Assembly: GCA_002717225.1 (NCBI GenBank)
Contig: PBDG01000074.1
Location: 1-40,683 of the forward strand
Source: Rhodospirillaceae bacterium
Lineage (GTDB): Bacteria > Pseudomonadota > Alphaproteobacteria > UBA828
Length of the DNA stretch: 40,683 nucleotides
Direction: 5' to 3'
Shown: positions 28,641 to 36,883 of the stretch, in pieces
Numbering within the stretch: the first letter of the stretch is position 1
How the letters are laid out: each line of letters starts with the position of its first letter
Program-made: the position numbers and the translations under genes
The notes under the pieces: model-generated
Told to the model about the DNA's origin: nothing
What the model saw: only the letters and a program-made list of their open reading frames with translations
Databases searched by the model: none

Positions 28641-28913
28641 CTAACGACGCGCCCGAATCTCAAGCTTTGTAATAACCTCTCGATACCGGTCTGGATCTTT
28701 ACGCTGAAGGTACTTGAGTAATCGACGCCTACGTCCAACCATTCTGAGTAATCCGTAACGAGAATGCTTGTCACCTGTCCGAACCTTGAGGTGTTCCGTA
28801 AGCTCATCAATTCGAGCACTCAACAATGCAATTTGGACTGGAACCGATCCCGTATCAGCTTGATGTTGTCTAAGACCGTCAACAAACTCGCGCTTGGGAG
28901 AAACAACTGGCAT
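28641..28913 (-). CDS. rpsO: 30S ribosomal protein S15
   Basis: VQIALLSARIDELTEHLKVRTGDKHSRYGLLRMVGRRRRLLKYLQRKDPDRYREVITKLEIR; GAGG SD upstream. Confidence 0.96.
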   Translation of the reverse strand: MPVVSPKREFVDGLRQHQADTGSVPVQIALLSARIDELTEHLKVRTGDKHSRYGLLRMVGRRRRLLKYLQRKDPDRYREVITKLEIRARR

Positions 28914-28976
28914 TCAAACGAACCTCATGCCACGACTAAACCAATTAATCGAGCGAATGTATGTATGTAATGTGGA

Positions 28977-29020
28977 GAAGCTTCAAACAAGCTTCTTTGC
29001 TTGCGCTACAGATTGTAGCG
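28977..29020. promoter_or_regulatory. Two adjacent small hairpins in the rpsO/DUF3105 divergent intergenic region
   Basis: gaagctt-caaac-aagcttc (28977-28995) and cgctac-agatt-gtagcg (29004-29020), both perfect stems. Confidence 0.35.
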
Positions 29021-29169
29021 TAGCTCGACCTACTTTTGGACCTGTAGGAACCAGCGACGAGATATCTCCCGCTTCCCTTGAGCAACAACCACACATAGAA
29101 CAGTTCAAACCTCAAGCCCAACCGAAAAGCTTCTCTATACTTCTACCATCTCACTGGAAGGAAAGTTAG

Positions 29170-29841
29170 ATGGCATCGCGTCGTCGTCGTCGTAACCGCA
29201 GCGCAAGCAAACAGCCTAGTCAACCCAATAGTTCGTCTGCTTCCTCGTCAAAGCCATCAAAAAAAGACCGCGCCAACAAAGAAAATAAAGACTCGGGTCG
29301 ATCACGTCGCGGGGGCCTCGGTCGGGGATTCTGGTTGTACATGGCGGCAATGATGGCGGTGCTGATGCCACTGAACTTCATATGTATGAACCAAGCAAAC
29401 CCTCCGGCTCCTGGAGAATCAACCAACCTCCAAACCTCCACCGTCCTCGCATCAATCAACGAGCCCCATGAACCGTATGCCACCGATCCGCCCACATCTG
29501 GCCCTCACGTAAACGAAACTGCAGCACCGGGGTTCCGAACCGGAACATTACCGGATGAAATTCAGGTCGCAAACCTAGAAATCGGATTCGTAATCGTTCA
29601 CTTCAACCCAGCCATTGCTGCTCTGACCGATGAAATGCGAAGGCTAGCAGCCGAATTTGAAGGCCACGAACTAATTGTTCAGCCGGATAGGGACCTTCCT
29701 GAAAACACGCCGGTTGTCATGACCGCATGTGGACGAATCGAACGACTTGAAAGCTATGACAAGGGACGTGCTTACAGCTTCATCAGAAACTACGCCAACC
29801 TTGACCAGTGTCCTTCGTCGACAGCTAGCCCTACCCAATAG
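29170..29841 (+). CDS. DUF3105 domain protein, membrane-anchored
   Basis: Basic Ser-rich N-terminus, one TM segment, YATDPPTSGPHVNETAAPGFRTG…LIVQPDRDLP motifs; GGAAGG SD. Confidence 0.8.
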   Translation: MASRRRRRNRSASKQPSQPNSSSASSSKPSKKDRANKENKDSGRSRRGGLGRGFWLYMAAMMAVLMPLNFICMNQANPPAPGESTNLQTSTVLASINEPHEPYATDPPTSGPHVNETAAPGFRTGTLPDEIQVANLEIGFVIVHFNPAIAALTDEMRRLAAEFEGHELIVQPDRDLPENTPVVMTACGRIERLESYDKGRAYSFIRNYANLDQCPSSTASPTQ

Positions 29842-32800
29842 ATTCGAAACGAACCTTTACAGGCCCTAACAAACCGGAGACCAGAGCTTCTGGTTCAATA
29901 TTGTCCTCATGCCAGTACCGATGCCAAGGATCTCCCATGCGGGTTTCGTCACGCTTCCACCGCATCTCGTTGGCGAGCAGGTTGCTCACACGCACGCTCA
30001 ACGAATTCGTTCCCTTCTGCACGTACTGAGATATGTCGAACTCATAAGGTGCCCAAAGACGTGCACCAACCCGACGATTATTCACAAACACCTCTGCCGT
30101 ATGACGTACATCGCCAAGTTCCAAGATCACACGCGAGTCAGCTTGCCCGGCAGTCAAATCGAAGTTCCGCTCGTATATCCCTGTCCCTGAATACCAGCCA
30201 TAACCAAGCTCAGCCCAAGGCTTGAGCGCGACAGAGACGGAACGTGCATATAGATCAAGCGGGCCAAGAATCCCACTTGAACGATCCACTGCGACGATCT
30301 CCACACTGAGTAGCTTCCCTGTGGTTATGTTGTAAATGCCTTCAATGTCAGCTTGGCGTTCACGAACGTCTACGAACACCTTGTAGTCTCCCTTGATCTT
30401 GGGAATACCAATTCCCACACAACCGACCGGAAGCCGTTGCCGATACATCAAAGTCCGGGGGAAATCTGTTTGGTCACCCTTCAGTGGCATATGGCCCCAA
30501 GGCTGGATTGGTGGGCGGCCTCGCTCCCATGTAACAAGAGGCGTGTCCCGATCATACGAACGCTCCGACCACACTTCAGTCGGAATAGCTGCAACATCCC
30601 ATGTGGCGTCTGAAACAAGCACAACGGAATCTCCGGAGCGCAAATCAATCTGAGACTCCAGAAGCATTGATATAGGCGAGTCAGACGTGCACTCCACGTC
30701 GACAACAATAGTGTTCTCGCCGAGCTTTAAGTACGGCATTAGATTGAATGTGACAGGAGTTGCCCACTCCTCGGACTTTCCGACCTGAATGTTGTTCATA
30801 TAGACAGTGGCAACATCCACCGCAGAAAATGAAACCATTGCCTTGATCGGAGGTTCATTAACTTCAACTGACCGAGTAAATCTCAGACGTTTATGTTGAT
30901 CACTCGAACGATCAACAGCCCACCCACCATGTTTTCGGACACCAGTAATCCATTTCCCTCGCCAGTTTCCGACTATGTCAGCTCCAGCACGGACCAGCCA
31001 TGTCTCACGCCAATCCGCATCGTCGTAGGACGGATCTCTCAGTTGCTCAAGCCGACCATGACCCAAAGCAAAACTCTCTGTGCGCAGAACTGGCAACTCA
31101 AACTGCTTCACAGACCCTTGACCAACGGGGGTCCCATCAGCAAGTGCAAAGGTCCAATCCGTTTTGAATTCAGTCCTCTTTGGTCTCTTGCGACTGCCCT
31201 CACGCTTCACACGAGTAGCCTTGGCTGATGCATCAAAAACCACCAAACGTGCAGCATGTGGCGGCAGCTCAAGATCAAACTTCCGTTTCCCACGCGATCC
31301 TGCAAGTGGCAACGGAACAATCTCTGCGGTTTCTGGATTCCATACCTCAGCACCACCAGGCGCACCACTCGTAATTGAGACTTTTGCATTCTCGTTTGAG
31401 CGATTTACGACTATTTGTACCGCAGCCCCGTCAACCTGACGCTCCACAGCGAACACATCATGACTACCTTCCACTGTGATTTTCGGCGCGACAATCGCTA
31501 CGATGCTTTCGATCGCTTCCTGAAGGTTTTCACTGACCTCATAAGCTCGCCCCTTACCGATCTTTACGCCGGCGGAGGAACTCACATTCTTACCAAAAAC
31601 GTCTGTTGCTGTTCGAGAAATACCACGATCTTTGGCGCCAGCTTCACTACTACCAGACGGACGCTCACCAACGGCAACAATCACACCCCCAGAGCGAGCT
31701 AATGCGGCAATACGACGCATTGCCGACCGACCAATAACCGGCGTGGGGGGCAAGACGAGAGTGTCCACAGCCACATCACCTTGCTTCAATACCCCATTTT
31801 CAAGACGGGATTCCCCCAAAAATCTTTCGTCAAGCACATGGACATCGACGCTATTGTCAAGAAGACCATCAATGAGTCCCTCATAGATCTCGGCAATCTC
31901 ACGGGCCCGACCATTCGGCCGTCCATCGGCGGTATTAGCAGCAATACTCGTCCATGGATACAAAACTCCAACAGAAGTCGACGCCTTTGATTGACTGACG
32001 ATTGAGGACAACCGGGTCACATAGTCAACTAGTTCCCCGAAATGAGGCCAATAGGGATTTTGGTGCGAAAGACTAGGCGGCCAATCATCTGCCGCATCCG
32101 CAGAACCCATTGAATAGAAAAATCCCCGAAACACTTGAAACCCAATCCCGTACGCTGCAAGCAAATTGGCACCGTGACGAAGCTCGTTTGGGGTAACGCC
32201 CCATCCTGCACCACCGAAGGCCTCAGCTAAACTTCGATCAACCCCGTTAAGCGCCGCGACTGACACTGCCGGTTTGACTTCGGCCGCCTGTACCGTTCGC
32301 GGACGATCAAGCCGGAATCCATGGTGGTCAGTGCCAGGAATAGATAGGTGCCGGATCGTCCGAAAGTAATCGCCCTGACGTGCCGGATGGGCAGCGACAT
32401 GCTCCTCTGTATAGCCTGTCCACTCCAAGCCACGCCGTTTACACCAGGAACTTATTTGTTCGAACCATGCCTCTTCGTACAGAGCACTAACTGTTGCATA
32501 GAAATCACATCGAACCTTGCTTGTTTCGTCACCACCACGGAGTACTAAGAGCGGTAACACTCCAAGAAGGTCGTATCCGTGATCTTTCTTAAACCGTGCG
32601 GGTAATGTGTCGGTCCAGGGCAGCGGCTCGGCAGCAATATGTGGTTCATGGGAAAAAATCCCGGGGATTTCAGAACCAAACCCGGATTTATGACGGGCCT
32701 CGTACGCATTGTAGGTAGCCGCTAGAAAAGCTTTCACCGTCTGGGGTCGCAGGTAGTCAATATGATGATCAAGCTTGAGTACCGAGAAACAAATTAGTCG

Positions 32801-33385
32801 CCATTCCCCTTCGGGGCACGACCATGTGTTCGGCCTCGTGACATTTTCAAACGTCGATGGATCCAAGTCCCCATTCTTATCAAGACGCGCAGCGACTTGA
32901 ACTACCGGATCACCGGCCGGGAACCGGCCTTCCAGTGCAATTTGCTGTGGCCCCTCAAGCTTATGAATCTTGCGAACCAGTGTTTTCGCACGATGTTCTG
33001 GACCTGCCGACAAAACGGCAGAGATGGTCTGCCCATTTCGATCATCTGTAGATCCAGCAGAACCACTAGGCGAGCCATATTCATCACAAATCCACGTCGT
33101 GAGACCAGCGGATTGACCTTTACGAACGGCGTAGTCCACCGCGTCCCACCAGCGATCACCAAAATACGGCGTCTGCAGGCTCTCACGTGCTTGCATCGCG
33201 ACACCTGCAAGACCGTGTCCAGCAAACTCTGTGAGCTGGCGGCCTAACTCGGCCTCATGAAGATGGCCATTCCAATTCCACATGGCCACAGGTGCATACT
33301 TGCGATCCACCTTGGTGAAGGCAGAACGTAATCGATCAAGCGCAGCGCTCACAGAGAACTCCATTTCTGAATCTGATGCGGCCAC
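29831..33385 (-). CDS. Large glycoside hydrolase, GH106/alpha-L-rhamnosidase-like with GH2-type sugar-binding domains
   Basis: YAPVAMWNWNGHLHEAELGRQLTEFAGHGLAGVAMQARESLQTPYFGDRWWDAVDYAV…ICDEYGSPSGSAGS; C-terminal HTAEVFVNNRRVGARLWAPYEFDISQYVQKGTNSLSVRVSN. Confidence 0.7.
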   Translation of the reverse strand: MAASDSEMEFSVSAALDRLRSAFTKVDRKYAPVAMWNWNGHLHEAELGRQLTEFAGHGLAGVAMQARESLQTPYFGDRWWDAVDYAVRKGQSAGLTTWICDEYGSPSGSAGSTDDRNGQTISAVLSAGPEHRAKTLVRKIHKLEGPQQIALEGRFPAGDPVVQVAARLDKNGDLDPSTFENVTRPNTWSCPEGEWRLICFSVLKLDHHIDYLRPQTVKAFLAATYNAYEARHKSGFGSEIPGIFSHEPHIAAEPLPWTDTLPARFKKDHGYDLLGVLPLLVLRGGDETSKVRCDFYATVSALYEEAWFEQISSWCKRRGLEWTGYTEEHVAAHPARQGDYFRTIRHLSIPGTDHHGFRLDRPRTVQAAEVKPAVSVAALNGVDRSLAEAFGGAGWGVTPNELRHGANLLAAYGIGFQVFRGFFYSMGSADAADDWPPSLSHQNPYWPHFGELVDYVTRLSSIVSQSKASTSVGVLYPWTSIAANTADGRPNGRAREIAEIYEGLIDGLLDNSVDVHVLDERFLGESRLENGVLKQGDVAVDTLVLPPTPVIGRSAMRRIAALARSGGVIVAVGERPSGSSEAGAKDRGISRTATDVFGKNVSSSAGVKIGKGRAYEVSENLQEAIESIVAIVAPKITVEGSHDVFAVERQVDGAAVQIVVNRSNENAKVSITSGAPGGAEVWNPETAEIVPLPLAGSRGKRKFDLELPPHAARLVVFDASAKATRVKREGSRKRPKRTEFKTDWTFALADGTPVGQGSVKQFELPVLRTESFALGHGRLEQLRDPSYDDADWRETWLVRAGADIVGNWRGKWITGVRKHGGWAVDRSSDQHKRLRFTRSVEVNEPPIKAMVSFSAVDVATVYMNNIQVGKSEEWATPVTFNLMPYLKLGENTIVVDVECTSDSPISMLLESQIDLRSGDSVVLVSDATWDVAAIPTEVWSERSYDRDTPLVTWERGRPPIQPWGHMPLKGDQTDFPRTLMYRQRLPVGCVGIGIPKIKGDYKVFVDVRERQADIEGIYNITTGKLLSVEIVAVDRSSGILGPLDLYARSVSVALKPWAELGYGWYSGTGIYERNFDLTAGQADSRVILELGDVRHTAEVFVNNRRVGARLWAPYEFDISQYVQKGTNSLSVRVSNLLANEMRWKRDETRMGDPWHRYWHEDNIEPEALVSGLLGPVKVRFESIG

Positions 33386-33462
33386 CTATGCTGTATCGAC
33401 GCGTGGCACACAGCGACGTCTGTTTTAAGGTTAGGAATCAATGCCTGTCGGATCAGTGACTC

Positions 33463-33479
33463 GCGCCAAAAACTGGCGC
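33463..33479. promoter_or_regulatory. Short inverted repeat in a divergent intergenic region
   Basis: gcgcca-aaaac-tggcgc perfect 6-bp arms between the divergently transcribed GH106-like and SirB1-like genes. Confidence 0.3.
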
Positions 33480-33636
33480 TTCTATTACTAATTATAAAGA
33501 ACACCTGCAAAAGACACCAAATTGCTAAACATAATTCCAGTCTGCGAACCTGTTTTTGCAGCTTCATGAGCATGTACGAACGAACGAGAACAGCCGTAAT
33601 TCTTCCGTTAGATCCTCAAACCTGGTCACAGGTCAT

Positions 33637-34506
33637 ATGCCCATCAGCAGCGAATCAGTGTTGTTGACGGACCGAGAATTAATCGCGTTAATCGATCTCT
33701 TGGCCGATGATGATTCCTCGATTCGTGAGCGCGTCACCGCACAACTTATCGAGGCCGGTCCACGTGCACTCTTGATGCTGGGCACAACGGATTACGTAGG
33801 AACTCATGCCGAACGAGTTCAGGTGGCGCTTTGCAAAGTTCAGCAAGCTCAAGTTCTAACTCGTCTCAAGTCGTTCGGCCAAGAAGCTCCAAACACCTCT
33901 GTAGAAGATGGAGCGCTCCTCCTTGCAGAATTAATGCATCCTAATCTGGACCGTGCTGGTACATATGAAACTATCGAAACATTGGCCGAAGCCGCCCCTC
34001 GATCGATAGGAGGAAAAAACCGGACTGCCGGCCTAAAAACGCTGGCCACATATATGTATGAGGAGTGCGGTTTCGACGGTAACCACAGCGACTATGACAA
34101 TCCAGCAAACAGCCTCCTGAACCAAGTGCTTGTACGGCGAGTCGGTCTACCAATTTCGCTCGCTGTTGTATATCTCGCTGTATGTGCCCGACTTCACGTT
34201 CCCCTCGAGGGCGTCGGATTGCCTTTCCACTTCGTACTACGCCTACCGGGAGCCGGGTCGCAGGCTTATCTGGATCCATTCAACCAAGCCCGGCTGCTCA
34301 ATGAAAATGACTGCCGTGATCTGGTTCGAGCCCACGGATATGAGATAACACATAACCAATTCCGCGCGGTTAGTTCACTGGAAATCACGGCACGAATCGC
34401 ACGCAACCTTCTCCTGAGTTATCAAAAACGAGGTGACACAGAAGACGAAAATCTCATGCGACTTGCACACAAGAAGATTCAACCGGGCACCGAATTGGTC
34501 GGATAG
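33637..34506 (+). CDS. SirB1/transglutaminase-like family protein
   Basis: YDNPANSLLNQVLVRRVGLPISLAVVYLAVCARLHVPLEGVGLPFHFVLRLPG…YLDPFN; start ATG 33637 preferred over the upstream TTG. Confidence 0.82.
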   Translation: MPISSESVLLTDRELIALIDLLADDDSSIRERVTAQLIEAGPRALLMLGTTDYVGTHAERVQVALCKVQQAQVLTRLKSFGQEAPNTSVEDGALLLAELMHPNLDRAGTYETIETLAEAAPRSIGGKNRTAGLKTLATYMYEECGFDGNHSDYDNPANSLLNQVLVRRVGLPISLAVVYLAVCARLHVPLEGVGLPFHFVLRLPGAGSQAYLDPFNQARLLNENDCRDLVRAHGYEITHNQFRAVSSLEITARIARNLLLSYQKRGDTEDENLMRLAHKKIQPGTELVG

Positions 34507-34517
34507 CGATATCAAGC

Positions 34518-35273
34518 ATGGCCACCGGTCCTACCTCGTTCCACCTCTGGCAACTCAGTCATATCGACACAGCACGAATTTACAGCGCACTGGATGTCGG
34601 CTGTGGGGCGGGTAATCTGACACACGCCCTCCGAGCGCTAATGCCATCCAGCGCTCTTATTACCGCGCTCGATGTGCAACGAACCTCGGCCGTCGCGACC
34701 TACAAACGATTGGCTGTCGACGTCATAGTGGCGAACATGGAATCACTCCCAGTCGCTTCCACCCAATACGAGCTTGTAACCGCAGGACACGTTCTCCCAT
34801 CGGCCACTAACATCAGGATCGCCATCACCGAAATGCATCGAGTGCTCGCCGAGGGGGGCTTGCTTATGGCTAGCGCCGACAGCAAAACATCAGGTCTCCG
34901 CCTGCTCGAATGGCACGCTGAAGCCTGTCGACGGGCCGGACACACGATGCAAGCATCTCGGGCTCTGGGCCCCTCCCTGCGCGACCAGTTCACGCTTGAA
35001 AGCGGCCACGTCGAACTTGCCCGGACGTTTTCGAATGTCACGGTGCACACTCGCGATACCGAACTCCATTTTCCCTCCGCGGAGTCACTACTAGACTTAT
35101 ATGAGCAGGGGCTTCACCTACGCGGTGCCCTACCCACAACAGATCGCGAAAAGATTTCAACCTTGGCTCTCGAGCTCAAACCTCACATGCTGGATATTGC
35201 GACAAGCCACGCCAACCATGATGGTGGCATACGTATCCCGCGCCGCTCCGGTTGTCTGGTCGCCGAGAAATGA
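34518..35273 (+). CDS. SAM-dependent class I methyltransferase
   Basis: LDVGCGAGNLTHAL motif I, MHRVLAEGGLLMAS. Confidence 0.8.
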   Translation: MATGPTSFHLWQLSHIDTARIYSALDVGCGAGNLTHALRALMPSSALITALDVQRTSAVATYKRLAVDVIVANMESLPVASTQYELVTAGHVLPSATNIRIAITEMHRVLAEGGLLMASADSKTSGLRLLEWHAEACRRAGHTMQASRALGPSLRDQFTLESGHVELARTFSNVTVHTRDTELHFPSAESLLDLYEQGLHLRGALPTTDREKISTLALELKPHMLDIATSHANHDGGIRIPRRSGCLVAEK

Positions 35274-35294
35274 GCTCAGGCAACAGGTGTCTAA

Positions 35295-36677
35295 ATGACC
35301 GTGCGTAATAACACATTACGACTAGCCCGCAGCACCCAATGGTGCGTGCTGATCGCTATCTTCACGATTATTTGGACTGCCTGTGGCACAAGTGAAGCCC
35401 AAGTAAAACAACCGCCAGCACTATCAGAAAGTTCTACCGAAGCTGAGCGAGAGCACGAACTCACGGTCGCCTGTTTGACCGGCGGCGGGATATGGAGTCG
35501 TGACGGATGTCGAAGACCACCCGAGAACGCTCCGCATGCTCCAGCGGCCCCGACAGCGGCCCCGACAGCGGCCCCGACAGCAGCTCCGACGGCGGCCCCA
35601 ACATCCGCCCTGTCGTCAACAAAGCGTCTCAACCCTTCCATCAGCCCCTCGAATGGCTGCGGAGGCATCATCCATCAGGAACCGCACCTGCTTACGGAGG
35701 AGGATTTCAGTCGCGACGTGATCGACTGCCTCGTCGAAATGACCAAGAGCGATGAGCCAATCCACATCATTCACGGCCCATCACTCGATCCTGACATTGT
35801 CAGAGAAGTCCGGAAGGCCTGGCAGGTGGGAACCTCGGTGCTTGGGGCCTGGGGGCCACTCGTAGTAACCCTCGTCCAAATGAATGATCCGGATGCTGCC
35901 ACCATTGCGGCGGAGGACTGTGCGAAACGCCGAAGCCTCAAGGCACATGTGCTAGAAGGTCCAAATGCCTGTGAAACGGAGAAAACCGCCTATTTCAATA
36001 CGTTTACCGAATGCTGTGGGGCAACCCACGACCCGCCGGAACCACTTGCACCAATCAGGGCACAATTCATGACATTTGCCTCGGTCGACCAGATGTTCAA
36101 GGAAGGCAAAGGTGATGTGGCAAAGGTCTTCCTCCACGAATATATACATGTCTTCCAAAACGGAAGCCTCGTACACACACATCAACTACGTCACCCTGAA
36201 GGAGACGGCGAGGATTCCATTGATAAATATGGATTTGGTCCGGTGTGGATCGAAGAAGCAGCCGCCGAATACTTCGGACAACGATTTGCCACTGAGCACG
36301 GATTTTGGGGGAAGCCCCAGCTACGATCAGCCTTTACAGAAGCTTTACGTGCAGCCAGACGGGTTCGAGCAGAGTGGGGCCTGAGCTTGCGTGACGTGGA
36401 GACACGCACCGGGCAACGCCTGGTGAACGAAAAATGTGATTGCGGAGGGGCGCTGTACTACGAGACCGGAATCGTCGCGACGTCATGGCTGGTCAACCGT
36501 GTCGGATCTGAAAAAATGCTGCGGTACTACACATTAGTGCCATACAAGACATGGCAAGACGTGTTCAAGGATGTGTTTGGCTTGTCGCTTGAGGCTTTCT
36601 ACACCGAATTTGATCAGTGGCTCGACCGCCCCTTCGAGCAACAACTGGAATCCATGATGGAATCCCTGTCCAAATAG
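35295..36677 (+). CDS. Putative lipoprotein with gluzincin-type (peptidase MA-like) metallopeptidase motif
   Basis: N-terminal signal with Cys (IFTIIWTACG), FLHEYIHVFQ (HExxH) at 36135-36149, downstream WIEEAAAEYFGQRF. Confidence 0.65.
   Translation: MTVRNNTLRLARSTQWCVLIAIFTIIWTACGTSEAQVKQPPALSESSTEAEREHELTVACLTGGGIWSRDGCRRPPENAPHAPAAPTAAPTAAPTAAPTAAPTSALSSTKRLNPSISPSNGCGGIIHQEPHLLTEEDFSRDVIDCLVEMTKSDEPIHIIHGPSLDPDIVREVRKAWQVGTSVLGAWGPLVVTLVQMNDPDAATIAAEDCAKRRSLKAHVLEGPNACETEKTAYFNTFTECCGATHDPPEPLAPIRAQFMTFASVDQMFKEGKGDVAKVFLHEYIHVFQNGSLVHTHQLRHPEGDGEDSIDKYGFGPVWIEEAAAEYFGQRFATEHGFWGKPQLRSAFTEALRAARRVRAEWGLSLRDVETRTGQRLVNEKCDCGGALYYETGIVATSWLVNRVGSEKMLRYYTLVPYKTWQDVFKDVFGLSLEAFYTEFDQWLDRPFEQQLESMMESLSK
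35544..35603 (+). repeat. 12-bp in-frame tandem repeat (AAPT)x5
   Basis: gcggccccgaca x3 then two variant copies; encodes the linker after the lipoprotein N-terminus. Confidence 0.9.
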
Positions 36678-36883
36678 AGTCCAGACACCGGTAGGGCCCA
36701 CTGCTCAAGACAGGCCTCCCTGATCTTATTCAGGCTGGTCCTAGTCTTCTTGTTTGTAGGAACAAGATAGGCACGCAGTTGGACCGCTGCAGATTGCTCG
36801 ACACGGACAAGCGGTTTACGCTACTCCCGAGGTGTCGTGGGTTTTTCCAATAAGTAGATAGGCCACATACACCTAGGAGCGTA

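Noticed and set aside
36748-36767. tcttgtt-tgtagg-aacaaga hairpin between the metallopeptidase and FecR genes
   Set aside because: AU-rich 7-bp stem without a U-tract; too weak to call a terminator.
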